Shown one piece after another: positions 35,499 to 45,370 of a DNA stretch of 64,000 nucleotides. The DNA is taken from the NCBI GenBank assembly GCA_943908385.1, contig CALTTF010000001.1, forward strand, positions 15,716 to 79,715, in the 5' to 3' direction. Numbering within the stretch: position 1 is the first letter of the stretch; every line of letters starts with the position of its first letter. The stretch comes from an uncultured Corynebacterium sp. (lineage in GTDB: Bacteria > Actinomycetota > Actinomycetes > Mycobacteriales > Mycobacteriaceae). The position numbers were made by a program, and so were the translations under genes. The notes beneath the pieces are model-generated. The model searched no databases and was not told the DNA's origin. It saw only the letters and a list, made by a program, of their open reading frames with translations.

Positions 35499-35818
35499 TG
35501 GGCCTCCCTAGGAAAAGAACAAATCGTAGGGGTCACCCTATCATCTCACGCTGCGGAACAGAATCCCATTGCATGAAAAATTTGCTTATCGACGGCCGGT
35601 CCCTGTTCGAAATTCCCGCACCCTCGTTCCGGTGCCACCTGCGGTTCATGGAATTGCATTCGAACATAGGAGCGAAACTGTGGATAACTGTGACTCGTGT
35701 ACCCGCTGTGTGTCCGGATCATCTGCAATGATGTTCGCACAGACGTTTCAAGGGGGTTGGGAAACGATCTGAATCCACGCCCACACCGCCCCTCTCACAG
35801 ACCAGAAAGGAGCAGACC
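35499..35818. other. Intergenic region between brnQ and the HNH gene
   Basis: 320 bases between divergently read genes. It contains one exact dispersed 11-mer (35584-35594), a perfect DnaA-box complement TGTGGATAA (35679-35687), and, just before the HNH gene, the ribosome site AAAGGAG. No open frame with coding character was seen. Promoters for both genes must lie here but none stands out. Confidence 0.6.
35584..35594 (+). repeat. Intergenic copy of the dispersed 11-mer GCTTATCGACG
   Basis: Second of the two copies outside genes, in the brnQ-HNH intergenic region. Confidence 0.9.
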
Positions 35819-37240
35819 ATGAGCGCCCCAGTCGAAGCGCCCGACCCGCCGGTCGGAGCGTTCTTCGCGAGCGAGAATCCCGACGACCCTTTGACCACCG
35901 CCGGCATCCACCTGCGGTGCGCCCAGCACGCTATCTTCGGCGTGTACGCAACGCACGATGAATTCCTCGGTTCCCACGATGCAGACGCCGAGGTCACCGC
36001 GGTGAGCATCAGCACCGGCCTGACGCCCCGCGATGTGAAGGAGGGCATGTTCGCGTACATGACCCTCCAGCAGCTGCCGCAGCTGCGCGAACTCCAGGAC
36101 GAGCATCAGCGCCTGGACATCAAGCGCCTGTGCGCCGTTGAGAAAGCAGTGAACCGTCTCGGCAACGATGCTGACCCCGAGGACTACGCACAGATCGACG
36201 AACTCCTCGTCGGCCTGTTCACCCCCACAAGCGCGAACCAGCAGCTGCCCACGCCGTACATGATCACCCGGCAGCTCAATCTCCTGATGGCCACCTTGGA
36301 CTGCTCGGTGGCGTTCGACGCAGAGAAAAAGAAGAAGCGCGGCGAGACCCCGCCCGGCTTCGGCCAGCTCGATTTCCACCCCGACCCGTCGGGCGTGGGT
36401 CTGGCTGCACTGACGTTCTCCGCGGACAACGCGACGATGGCGGCGGCGCAGTCCTCGATCACCGCGACGGCCCGCAAGCACAGCCTCTCGGATGCCGATG
36501 CGGCCCTCAAGCTCCTCACCGGGCGCATCTCCGCCGAACTCCCGGCCACCATCTTCGCCTACGCGCCGAAGAACTCGGATGGAACCGTCGACACGTCCAA
36601 GCCGGTGTTCATCCCGGGCTTCGGCTGGTCGGGCGCCGTGGGCACCGAAATGTTCCACTCTTTCAATATCAGCGTCATCGACCTCGACGGGGCCGCCGCG
36701 CACACCGTTGCCGGCTACGTCGCCCCCGACAAGGTCAAGGCGTATGTCCGCGGCCGCGACGGAACGTGCGTCTATCCCGGCTGCGATCGCGACGCGTGGA
36801 GCTGCCAGCTCGACCACCGCATCCCGTACGACGAGGGCGGTCCCACCAACGCCGACAATCTCTACTGCCTCTGCCAGCACCACCACAACATGAAGACTGA
36901 CCGCCTCGCCTTCTACGTGCCGGACCCGGTCACCGGCGAGATCGTCTGGCTCTTCTCGGACGGCACGTACGCAAAGGTCGAACCGAACGGAATGCTGGCG
37001 GACCAGACCACCCCGACGAATCCGAAGTGGTCGCGCTCGCTCGACGACGTGAAGCGCCTCAAGCGTGAAAATGCACGATTCTTCGCACAGTGCCACAAGG
37101 TGCTGGACGATTTCGAGAAGGACTTCGATTACGAGGCCTGCATCGACAAGCTCCAGGACTTGGAGGAGAAATTCGGGCTCCGCTTCCCCTTCCACCCGCA
37201 GCCCATGCCGACCTACGAGCCGCCGCCGGAGGAAAACTAG
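35819..37240 (+). CDS. HNH endonuclease-domain protein of the DUF222/13E12 family
   Basis: 473 residues. A helical DUF222 region (about 20-290) is followed by the HNH nuclease domain at about 314-362: RDGTCVYPGCD, LDHRIPYDEGG, NLYCLCQHHHNMKT, with zinc cysteines and the catalytic His. A C-terminal helical tail follows (LKRENARFFAQCHKVLDDFEKDFDYE). Such genes occur in many copies in actinobacteria, sometimes as repetitive family members (M. tuberculosis 13E12). Their role is unknown. The stop overlaps the convergent maltokinase gene by 4 bases. Confidence 0.88.
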   Translation: MSAPVEAPDPPVGAFFASENPDDPLTTAGIHLRCAQHAIFGVYATHDEFLGSHDADAEVTAVSISTGLTPRDVKEGMFAYMTLQQLPQLRELQDEHQRLDIKRLCAVEKAVNRLGNDADPEDYAQIDELLVGLFTPTSANQQLPTPYMITRQLNLLMATLDCSVAFDAEKKKKRGETPPGFGQLDFHPDPSGVGLAALTFSADNATMAAAQSSITATARKHSLSDADAALKLLTGRISAELPATIFAYAPKNSDGTVDTSKPVFIPGFGWSGAVGTEMFHSFNISVIDLDGAAAHTVAGYVAPDKVKAYVRGRDGTCVYPGCDRDAWSCQLDHRIPYDEGGPTNADNLYCLCQHHHNMKTDRLAFYVPDPVTGEIVWLFSDGTYAKVEPNGMLADQTTPTNPKWSRSLDDVKRLKRENARFFAQCHKVLDDFEKDFDYEACIDKLQDLEEKFGLRFPFHPQPMPTYEPPPEEN

Positions 37241-38286
37241 GACAATTCGCGGATCGCGCTCAACGGAATCTCGACCCAGTCGGGACGGTTATTCGCCTCG
37301 TAGACAACTTCATACGCAGCCTTGTCAGCAATATACGCATTCAAGATCGGATCGGGAGTGATGCCGTAGCCAGCAAGAAGCTTATCGACGTCAGCCTTTC
37401 CCCCCATCGCATGCACATACCCGAAACTACGGACCATGCCGGCGACATCCCGCAGAGCATGGTCGGGAAGACGTCGCTGTTCGAGGGGGCGCGCAGGCTC
37501 TCCCTCAAAATCGATCAAATACCAACGATCTCCGGAAAGAAGTGTTTGGCCCAGGTGCAGGTCGCCGTGAATTCGCTGAATTTCGACCTCATCGTCGGGG
37601 ACTCGGGAGTAGATTTCCCGCAAATTGTCCTCGAAATCTTGCAGGGCATCTGTTTGGGTGAGGATCTCGTCGAGATGCGCGTTCAGGGAGTCTCGGATCT
37701 GGGAGCCAGGAACCGATTCGGTGCCGAAAGCATCGGATAGGGCAAGATGCACATTTCGGATCGCTTCGCCGAGAAGGTTTTCGTTGTGCAGGCCGGGGTC
37801 GAGCGCAAGCTGGAAGCCATCGCGGCCGTCGTGGATGAGCTGCTGCATCATGGCCAACGTTTGGCCGTCTCGCGTGAGGTGGCCGCGGACACCGGCGACG
37901 TGGTGGCAGTCGGCAATGTCGGTCAAAAGCTCCACATCGGGATTCAAGCCGGTCTCGAGCTTGCGAAAAACTTTGAGGATCCACTCGTCGTCGACGACGA
38001 GGGACGTGTTCGACTGGTCGGCGCCGAGGGGTACAGCAGATGATCCGGACATATCGCCTGAAATTTCGCCGAATTCGGCGAGGTTTTCGAGGTAGGTCTG
38101 GGCGCAGTTGGTCGTGTCGAGGACGTCGTCGTCGCCGGAGGTGAGGACCTGGTAATGGTCGACTTTTCCGTGGTCGACCTCGAGGATCTGCCAAAGAAGA
38201 TTCTTGGCAGGAATCTCAGCGACGACTTTTTGGCTCAGAATCTCTTCTGATTTCGAGCCGTAAAATCGGGTGTTTTTCAGGTCCAT
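37237..38286 (-). CDS. mak: Maltokinase
   Basis: 349 residues from ATG 38286 (GGAG ribosome site). Aminoglycoside-phosphotransferase-like kinase: IQRIHGDLHLGQTLLSGDRWYLIDFEGEPARPL holds the catalytic Asp and metal-binding Asp. ATP-dependent phosphorylation of maltose to maltose 1-phosphate, the GlgE donor. It follows treS by 23 bases; TreS and Mak form a complex in mycobacteria. Shorter than the mycobacterial enzyme (about 450), as in other corynebacteria, with the N-terminal cap domain reduced. Confidence 0.88.
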   Translation of the reverse strand: MDLKNTRFYGSKSEEILSQKVVAEIPAKNLLWQILEVDHGKVDHYQVLTSGDDDVLDTTNCAQTYLENLAEFGEISGDMSGSSAVPLGADQSNTSLVVDDEWILKVFRKLETGLNPDVELLTDIADCHHVAGVRGHLTRDGQTLAMMQQLIHDGRDGFQLALDPGLHNENLLGEAIRNVHLALSDAFGTESVPGSQIRDSLNAHLDEILTQTDALQDFEDNLREIYSRVPDDEVEIQRIHGDLHLGQTLLSGDRWYLIDFEGEPARPLEQRRLPDHALRDVAGMVRSFGYVHAMGGKADVDKLLAGYGITPDPILNAYIADKAAYEVVYEANNRPDWVEIPLSAIRELS

Positions 38287-38309
38287 GATCAGCTCCGACG
38301 AGATTAAAA

Positions 38310-40014
<1,705 letters not shown>

Positions 40015-40028
<14 letters not shown>

Positions 40029-41157
40029 GGCCCCCAACAATAGCGGTCGACATTCGGTCGAGTGCTTCGGCCAGGATTTCGGGGCTAGTGGCGAAATTCA
40101 GACGCGCGTGGTGCGCACCGCCGGTGCCGAAAGTGACCCCCTCATTCAGTGCGACTTTCGCTTCTCGACGAATCCACGCAGCCGGCTTTTCATCTTTGAT
40201 CTCAGTCTCACTGAAATCGAGGAACATGAGGTAGGTGGCTTCTGGTTTGGTGAATTGGATGCCGGGGATTGCCTCGGGAAGGTTCTCGATCAGATAATTT
40301 CGGTTGGATTTCAGGACCTGGAGTTGGTCCTGGAGGGCTTCTTTTCCATGGTCGTAGCAGGCTTGGGCGGCGATGATGCCGAGGGTGCCGGTGCCGTCCT
40401 TTGCCACGCCGGTGAGGTTCTTCCAGGTCACCACGTCTTTCTCATTGCTGAAGACCATCTGGGCGCACTTCAGGCCGGCGACATTCCAGGCTTTCGAGGT
40501 CGCGGTGACGGTGATGCAGACGTTCTTCGCTGTGTCACTGACGTTGGCGGCGCAGATGTGGGAGTTTTCATAGACGATGGGGGCGTGGATTTCGTCGACA
40601 AGCACGCGCGCGCCGTATTTGTCCGCGATATTCGTGATCTGGACGAGCTCCTCTTCGTCGAATGTGTATCCCCACGGATTATTTGGCGAAGCCAGAAGAA
40701 TGGAGCCGGCCCCGTTCTTGAAGGCGGCATCGATCTCCATGAGGTCCAAGCCGTCCTTTGCCCCGACCTCGACCATCTCGCGGCCGGCGGTTGCGGGAAG
40801 CTCGAGGAAGGGAGGGTACGAGGGGACCGGAACGATGACGGGAGAGTCCGGCCGGGTGAAGTACTGGATGCCCAGAAGCATGCCGCGCACCACATCTGCG
40901 ACGGGGAAGACCCACTCAGGGTTGGGAGTCCAGCCGTACTGTTGTGCATAGAACTCGCTCAAGGAGTTTCCGAGCGTGTGGTGGGCGGGGGTATAGCCGA
41001 AGGTCTCGTTGTCGACCGCGGTCTGAATTGCGCGCTTCACCGGCTCGGCGGTGGGGAAATCGCTTTCGGCGACCCACAGGGGGAGGACATCGTCCCCGAA
41101 CTGGGTCCACTTGCGGGTGCCACGGGCGCGGAGGGTCTCAAGATCTGGGAACTGCAT
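40015..41157 (-). CDS. aecD: MalY/PatB-type pyridoxal-phosphate C-S beta-lyase (AecD-like)
   Basis: 380 residues from ATG 41157. Fold-type I aminotransferase family: [47 protein letters not shown], and the PLP lysine in [15 protein letters not shown] near residue 232. The C. glutamicum homologue AecD cleaves cystathionine and aminoethylcysteine. Its stop overlaps the treS start region by 14 bases and it starts 10 bases after the ABC transporter gene. Gene symbol is by similarity and context. Confidence 0.85.
40037..40042 (-). promoter_or_regulatory. -10 hexamer TATTGT for treS
   Basis: TATTGT on the minus strand ends 8 bases before ATG 40028. The leader GGGGGCC-ATG is shared with the upstream lyase gene, which also has its own -10. 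Confidence 0.4.
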
Positions 41158-41164
41158 GGCCCCC

Positions 41165-41170
41165 AACCTA
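41165..41170 (-). promoter_or_regulatory. -10 hexamer TAGGTT for the C-S lyase gene formed from the upstream stop
   Basis: On the minus strand the ABC-transporter stop TAG (41170-41168) begins TAGGTT, which ends 7 bases before ATG 41157; no ribosome site is present. Confidence 0.45.
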
Positions 41171-42985
41171 CGCTTTGAAACCGAAAGCCTTGAGTCGCTT
41201 CCGGTCTTCCGCAGACGACGACGCTGTTAGTGCGAGAAGCTCTGAATAAATACCGCCGGAGACAGCGAGATCGGAGGGTGCGCCGATCTCGTCGATGCGG
41301 CCGTCCTTGAGGGTGATTATGGTGTCGACGGAGGCGATCGTCGATAAGCGGTGGGCGATCATGATGGTGGTCCGGTCCTTCATGAGCTCGTCGAGCCCGG
41401 CTTGCACGGCGCGTTCGGACTTGGTGTCGAGCGCGGATGTGGCCTCGTCGAGGACGAGTAGCGGGGCGTCCTTGAGCATCGCGCGGGCGACGGCGACCCT
41501 CTGTTTTTGGCCGCCGGACAGCCGGAGTCCGCGTTCGCCGATCACCGTGTCGTATCCGTCGGCGAAGCCAGAGATGAAGTCGTGGGCGTTGGCGCGCTTG
41601 GCGACTTCAATGATCTCGCTTTCGGTTGCCTTTGGGTTTCCATACGCGATGTTCTCGCGGATGGTGCCGGAGAACAGCGCGGGTTCCTGGAAGACGACGC
41701 CGACGGACGCGCGGACGCGCTCGATGTCGGCGGTGTCGATGTCTTTGCCGCAGACGGAGAGTTTTCCTTCCGTGATGGGGTAGAGGCCCAAAATGAGGTT
41801 GACCAGCGTGGATTTGCCGCCGCCGGACTCGCCGACGAGCGCGATCTTCTCGCCGTGGCGGGCGGAGAAGGAGATGTCGGTGAGGACTGGTTCTTCGTCG
41901 TTGTAGGCGAAGGTGACCTCGTCGAATTTGATCATCGGTTCGGCGGCGGGAAGTGGCTCGATGGGCGTGGTGTCGAGGACAGGGACGTCAGCGGCGTTGG
42001 TGGCTGCGACGACCTGTTTGTTTGCGGACTCTTCGACGGGTTGGTCCATCACCTTGAAGTAATCGCGGGAGCCAGCGATGGCGCGCTGGGCGGAATCGAC
42101 GAGCCAGCTCATCATCTGCACTGGTTGCTGCGCCATCGTGACCAGCTGGATGAGCATGACCATGTCGCCGATGGAGAAGCGGCCGTTGTAGGTCTGGATG
42201 AACAGGATGAGGTAGATGCCGAGGAAGACGGCGTTCATCGCCATTCCGCGGGCGATGTCCATTCCGTGCCACCAGCGGGACTGGGGGCGGGTGAGATCGA
42301 TGGTTTTTCCATAGTGGTCTCCGAATTTCTGCAGTTCGCGCGTCTCGGAGACGAAGGATTTGGTGACCTTCACCTGGCCGACGACCTCGGCGAAGCGGCC
42401 GTTAGCGAGGTCGATCTGCTCGTTCTTGTCCTTCTCGAACCTCTGCCACCGCTTCGACGTCATCGCGGTGAGGGCGAGGTAGATGGGGAATAGGGCGAGC
42501 AGGAGTAGCGTGAGAGGCCAGTAGAAGAATGCGGTGATGCCCAAAATGGCGATGACCTGGAGGAGCATCGGCAGCAGAGTGTTGGAAAAGCTCTGGACCG
42601 TTTGGGTGATGTTCATGATCGAACGGTCGAGGCGCGCGATGATCGTGCCGGTGACTTGGCCGTCGAAATAGCTCTGGGGCAGAGAAAGCAGCTTGGCGAA
42701 ATACCGAGTCGAGAGAGTTTGCCGGATCCGCGCCGCGACGACATCGCCCAAATAGCCGCCGAAATTCTGCATCAATGTGTTCGCGGAATACGCCGCGAAA
42801 AGAGCGATTGCGAGCCAGACAATGGGGTCGAGGTCTTTTCCCTCGACAATCGTGTCGGTGGCCTCGCGGATGATGAACGGGGACACGAGGTGGAGCGCCG
42901 CAGTGACCGATGAGACGACGATAATGCCGACGTAATAGGGCCAAAGAGCGGACGCGCTGCGGATGACTCGAAATAGTGGCTGCAC
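41168..42985 (-). CDS. ABC exporter, fused membrane and ATPase domains
   Basis: 605 residues from GTG 42985. N-terminal six-segment membrane domain (about 1-310) and C-terminal ATPase domain with Walker [10 protein letters not shown], signature LSGGQKQR, Walker [13 protein letters not shown] and H-loop IAHRLST. It is a half-transporter that should dimerise and export a lipid, peptide or drug; the substrate is unknown. The frame stays open for another 78 codons upstream, but that stretch overlaps the divergent lipoprotein gene; a TACAGT hexamer 7 bases before GTG 42985 decides the start. Confidence 0.9.
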   Translation of the reverse strand: MQPLFRVIRSASALWPYYVGIIVVSSVTAALHLVSPFIIREATDTIVEGKDLDPIVWLAIALFAAYSANTLMQNFGGYLGDVVAARIRQTLSTRYFAKLLSLPQSYFDGQVTGTIIARLDRSIMNITQTVQSFSNTLLPMLLQVIAILGITAFFYWPLTLLLLALFPIYLALTAMTSKRWQRFEKDKNEQIDLANGRFAEVVGQVKVTKSFVSETRELQKFGDHYGKTIDLTRPQSRWWHGMDIARGMAMNAVFLGIYLILFIQTYNGRFSIGDMVMLIQLVTMAQQPVQMMSWLVDSAQRAIAGSRDYFKVMDQPVEESANKQVVAATNAADVPVLDTTPIEPLPAAEPMIKFDEVTFAYNDEEPVLTDISFSARHGEKIALVGESGGGKSTLVNLILGLYPITEGKLSVCGKDIDTADIERVRASVGVVFQEPALFSGTIRENIAYGNPKATESEIIEVAKRANAHDFISGFADGYDTVIGERGLRLSGGQKQRVAVARAMLKDAPLLVLDEATSALDTKSERAVQAGLDELMKDRTTIMIAHRLSTIASVDTIITLKDGRIDEIGAPSDLAVSGGIYSELLALTASSSAEDRKRLKAFGFKA

Positions 42986-42992
42986 GGACTCC

Positions 42993-42998
42993 ACTGTA
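42993..42998 (-). promoter_or_regulatory. -10 hexamer TACAGT for leaderless ABC exporter gene
   Basis: TACAGT on the minus strand ends 7 bases before GTG 42985. It decides this start. Confidence 0.5.
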
Positions 42999-43034
42999 AA
43001 GTGAGTTGAAGTTTCGTCGACAGGGAGGCACATC

Positions 43035-43568
43035 ATGCGCAAGGCTCTTTGCGTCATCGCGGCAGTATCGTCAACGCTCTTGCTCGCCGGGTGCGGGGAC
43101 GACGGGGTCGTCGACCAGGAGGGCTCGCTCACCCCGACCACGGGTGTGGCGACGCCGACGGAGGAGCCGGAAGAATTCGAGACGCACAGCGCGGAGCCGA
43201 TGACCACCGACGAGATCACCGGCGAGAGCGTCGATGATCCGGGTATGGACGTCTCCTACAAGTGGCAGGGAACCAACTACGCGCCGAACGGCGGCACCGT
43301 GGTCACCGTCGCCGTGACGAACCGCTCGGACAACATCATGCCGCCGGAAGCGCTCGGCGAACCGGAGCTCTCCTACCGCGGAGGCAAAGAGAAGGCCAGC
43401 CGCATCAGCGCCGAGGACGCCGGGATCGAGATGGAAGGCCTCGATCTTCCGCTGGGCAAGGGCGCGACCATGAATGTGCAGTACGCATTCGACGTGAGCT
43501 CGGGCAATCTTTCCGACGCGACGTTCAAGATTGGAAACGTCGTCTTTGAAGGGAACCTGAACAACTAG
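43035..43568 (+). CDS. Lipoprotein of unknown function
   Basis: 177 residues, ribosome site GGGAGG. Signal MRKALCVIAAVSSTLLLAGCGDD with lipobox LAGC, so it is membrane-anchored outside. A Thr/Glu/Pro-rich linker (about 25-65) precedes a domain with VSYKWQGTNYAPNGGTVVTVAVTNRSDN and SYRGGKEKASR, which resembles DUF4352-type immunoglobulin-like domains. It is divergent from the ABC exporter gene and its stop overlaps the idi start by one base. Confidence 0.82.
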   Translation: MRKALCVIAAVSSTLLLAGCGDDGVVDQEGSLTPTTGVATPTEEPEEFETHSAEPMTTDEITGESVDDPGMDVSYKWQGTNYAPNGGTVVTVAVTNRSDNIMPPEALGEPELSYRGGKEKASRISAEDAGIEMEGLDLPLGKGATMNVQYAFDVSSGNLSDATFKIGNVVFEGNLNN

Positions 43569-44080
43569 TGGACGAGCTCGTGGTGTTGTGCACCGAGGAC
43601 GGACAGAAGACGGGGACTGCGCTCAAAAATGAGGTGCACACGTCAAGCACTCCGCTCCACTTCGCATTTTCTGCATGGCTTTTCGACGATCGCGGAAACG
43701 TGCTCCTCACACGTCGGGCATTGAACAAGCTGACGTGGCCGGGAGTGTGGACCAACAGTTTCTGCGGGCATCCGGGACCGGACGAGTCTTTTGAGGAAGC
43801 GCTGGTCAGGCGGGCTTCTGAAGAATTGGGCACGACGGTGAAGAATATCGAGTCGGTGTTGCCCAATTTTCGCTACCGCGCAGTCGATGCGTCGGGAATC
43901 GTGGAGAACGAGATCTGTCCGGTCTTCTTCGCGGAATTGGATGGAGAACTCGATCCGAATCCGGACGAGGCGTGCGAGTTTGAGTGGGTCTCACTTGATG
44001 ATCTGAAGGAAGCGGTTAAAAGTTTTTCATTCATCTTTTCGCCGTGGCTGGTGGAAGAGCTAGAGCAGTTTCCGGGGTGA
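43568..44080 (+). CDS. idi: Isopentenyl-diphosphate delta-isomerase, type I
   Basis: 170 residues, GTG start overlapping the lipoprotein stop (TAGTGG). Nudix-fold isomerase: catalytic Cys in WTNSFCGHPGPDESFEEA, nudix helix EEALVRRASEELG, and the catalytic Glu in ENEICPVF/CEFEW region. Converts isopentenyl to dimethylallyl diphosphate; downstream use includes UppS encoded at 60.6 kb. The 3' end overlaps the convergent esterase gene by 50 bases. Confidence 0.95.
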   Translation: MDELVVLCTEDGQKTGTALKNEVHTSSTPLHFAFSAWLFDDRGNVLLTRRALNKLTWPGVWTNSFCGHPGPDESFEEALVRRASEELGTTVKNIESVLPNFRYRAVDASGIVENEICPVFFAELDGELDPNPDEACEFEWVSLDDLKEAVKSFSFIFSPWLVEELEQFPG

Positions 44081-45059
44081 GGTTCGGGTCGCCAGATTTT
44101 GCATAGTCGGCGAGCCAGGGGGTGAGGGGGCCGTCGAAAAGCGGGAAAAGCTCGTCGCAATGCTGTGAGTTGTTGGTGAACTTCACGTGCCAGACTTTCC
44201 CCGGTGCATTGTCGACGACCTGTTTGACCCAGCGGAGAACGATCTTGTTGGTCAACCTCTTTCCAATGATCGGGTGCTGGAATTCCTTCTCGTGGGAGGA
44301 AATGACGAGGGGAACGTCGGCCATCTCTTCTGGCTGGAGAGGCGTTGGGCCGAGGGCCATGTCCGTCGGATAGCGGCGGCGCAACCTTGTGTAGGCGCGC
44401 TCGAGTGTCTTTTGGTTTGCCCTGTTGAGCCACGTTCTGGTGGTGGGGATCCGGAGGGCGGATTTTCGCTGGCGGAAATTCTTGTGGGGAAAGGCGGGGG
44501 ACATGGCGACGGCCCGCCTGAAAGCGCCGCGGTAATGGTCTTTCCGCATGAGCCACAGCACGATCGCGGCGCCGGCGGACTGGCCGGTCAGAGTGACGTT
44601 GGTGGGGTCGCCGCCGAACGACTCGATATTCTGCTGGACCCACTCGAGACCGAGATTGACGTCGTCGACCGCGCGGAAATGGTGGGGTTGGTCGTCGGGG
44701 AAAGGAACGAGGCCCTGAAGTTTCTTCCTGTAGCCGATGCGCACGAGAATGATGCCGTTCTCGGCCAGAGTTTTTCCCGGTGATGCCTCGTCTTCGTGGC
44801 TGCCCATCTCGAAGCGGCCGCCGTGAATGTGAACGATGACGGGGGCGTCCTTCGCACGCTTTGGCGCGACGATGGTGAGGGCGATTGTGTTTGGGTCGGC
44901 ATTTTGAGCGTCGATCAATCTTCCTTTCGGCGCCATTTCTGCATCGTTGAAGGGGGCGGGGAAGTGGGCGAAAGGAATGGAGTGGAAAGTGGAGAAGTTC
45001 CCGTCGGATGTTCCGATCACAGTCCCGGCGGGGCACGTCACTTCAACGGGAGAGCTCAT
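44031..45059 (-). CDS. Type-B carboxylesterase
   Basis: 342 residues from ATG 45059. Oxyanion motif VIVHIHGGRFEMGS, nucleophile elbow VTLTGQSAGAAIVLWLM near residue 180, and a C-terminal catalytic His in NNSQHCDELFPLF. Cytoplasmic, since no signal peptide is seen. Type-B carboxylesterases are usually about 500 residues; this version is short, lacking much of the C-terminal cap region. Start chosen from the shared palindromic -10; 45101 is an alternative that would overlap the small gene on the other strand. Confidence 0.85.
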   Translation of the reverse strand: MSSPVEVTCPAGTVIGTSDGNFSTFHSIPFAHFPAPFNDAEMAPKGRLIDAQNADPNTIALTIVAPKRAKDAPVIVHIHGGRFEMGSHEDEASPGKTLAENGIILVRIGYRKKLQGLVPFPDDQPHHFRAVDDVNLGLEWVQQNIESFGGDPTNVTLTGQSAGAAIVLWLMRKDHYRGAFRRAVAMSPAFPHKNFRQRKSALRIPTTRTWLNRANQKTLERAYTRLRRRYPTDMALGPTPLQPEEMADVPLVISSHEKEFQHPIIGKRLTNKIVLRWVKQVVDNAPGKVWHVKFTNNSQHCDELFPLFDGPLTPWLADYAKSGDPNLTPETALALPPATAKR

Positions 45060-45065
45060 GGGGCC

Positions 45066-45073
45066 TAAGCTTA
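45066..45073. promoter_or_regulatory. Palindromic TAAGCTTA forming divergent -10 hexamers
   Basis: TAAGCT reads on the plus strand (45066-45071) and on the minus strand (45073-45068). Each ends exactly 8 bases before a start codon: ATG 45080 to the right and ATG 45059 to the left. Neither has a ribosome site, so both messages look leaderless and compete for the same 8 bases. Confidence 0.55.
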
Positions 45074-45079
45074 AGCGAC

Positions 45080-45223
45080 ATGATCGAACTGACGCAGGCA
45101 AGTCCGTGGCTCCAGCTGCCCATAGTCGTGGTGCTGGCGCTGCCGGTCGCAGTGTGTGCGGCTGTCGGCGTGCTGAGGCTGGTGGACTGGCTGGCTGCCG
45201 TCATGAGTGGTGACGTAGAGTAG
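45080..45223 (+). CDS. Small single-pass membrane protein (47 residues)
   Basis: MIELTQASPWLQLPIVVVLA begins a 47-residue protein with one or two short hydrophobic stretches (LPIVVVLALPVAVCAAVGVL) and an amphipathic end (LVDWLAAVMSGDVE). No family recognised. It is apparently leaderless, divergent from the carboxylesterase gene, and directly followed by another tiny membrane-protein gene. Confidence 0.6.
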   Translation: MIELTQASPWLQLPIVVVLALPVAVCAAVGVLRLVDWLAAVMSGDVE

Positions 45224-45229
45224 GAACCC

Positions 45230-45370
45230 ATGGCTAACCCCGAAGACCTGCGTAAAGAGGACATGAAGCTGCCGAAGGCGCGCAGGAAATACCCCCGCTC
45301 CCGCGTCACCCAGGCACTGTGGGTGCTCATTGCACTCGTGCTGGTGATGGGGATTATCGGGCTGTTCTAG
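45230..45370 (+). CDS. Small tail-anchored membrane protein (46 residues)
   Basis: 46 residues: a charged N-terminal half (MANPEDLRKEDMKLPKARRK) and one C-terminal membrane segment (QALWVLIALVLVMGIIGLF) that runs to the stop. A tail-anchored, cytoplasm-facing protein. It starts 6 bases after the previous small gene and the TAGGAA between them could act as a weak ribosome site. The end overlaps the convergent malQ gene by 17 bases. Confidence 0.55.
   Translation: MANPEDLRKEDMKLPKARRKYPRSRVTQALWVLIALVLVMGIIGLF

Noticed and set aside
42986..43219. 78-codon N-terminal extension of the ABC exporter
   Set aside because: It overlaps the divergent lipoprotein gene and its ribosome site. A -10 hexamer sits just before GTG 42985.
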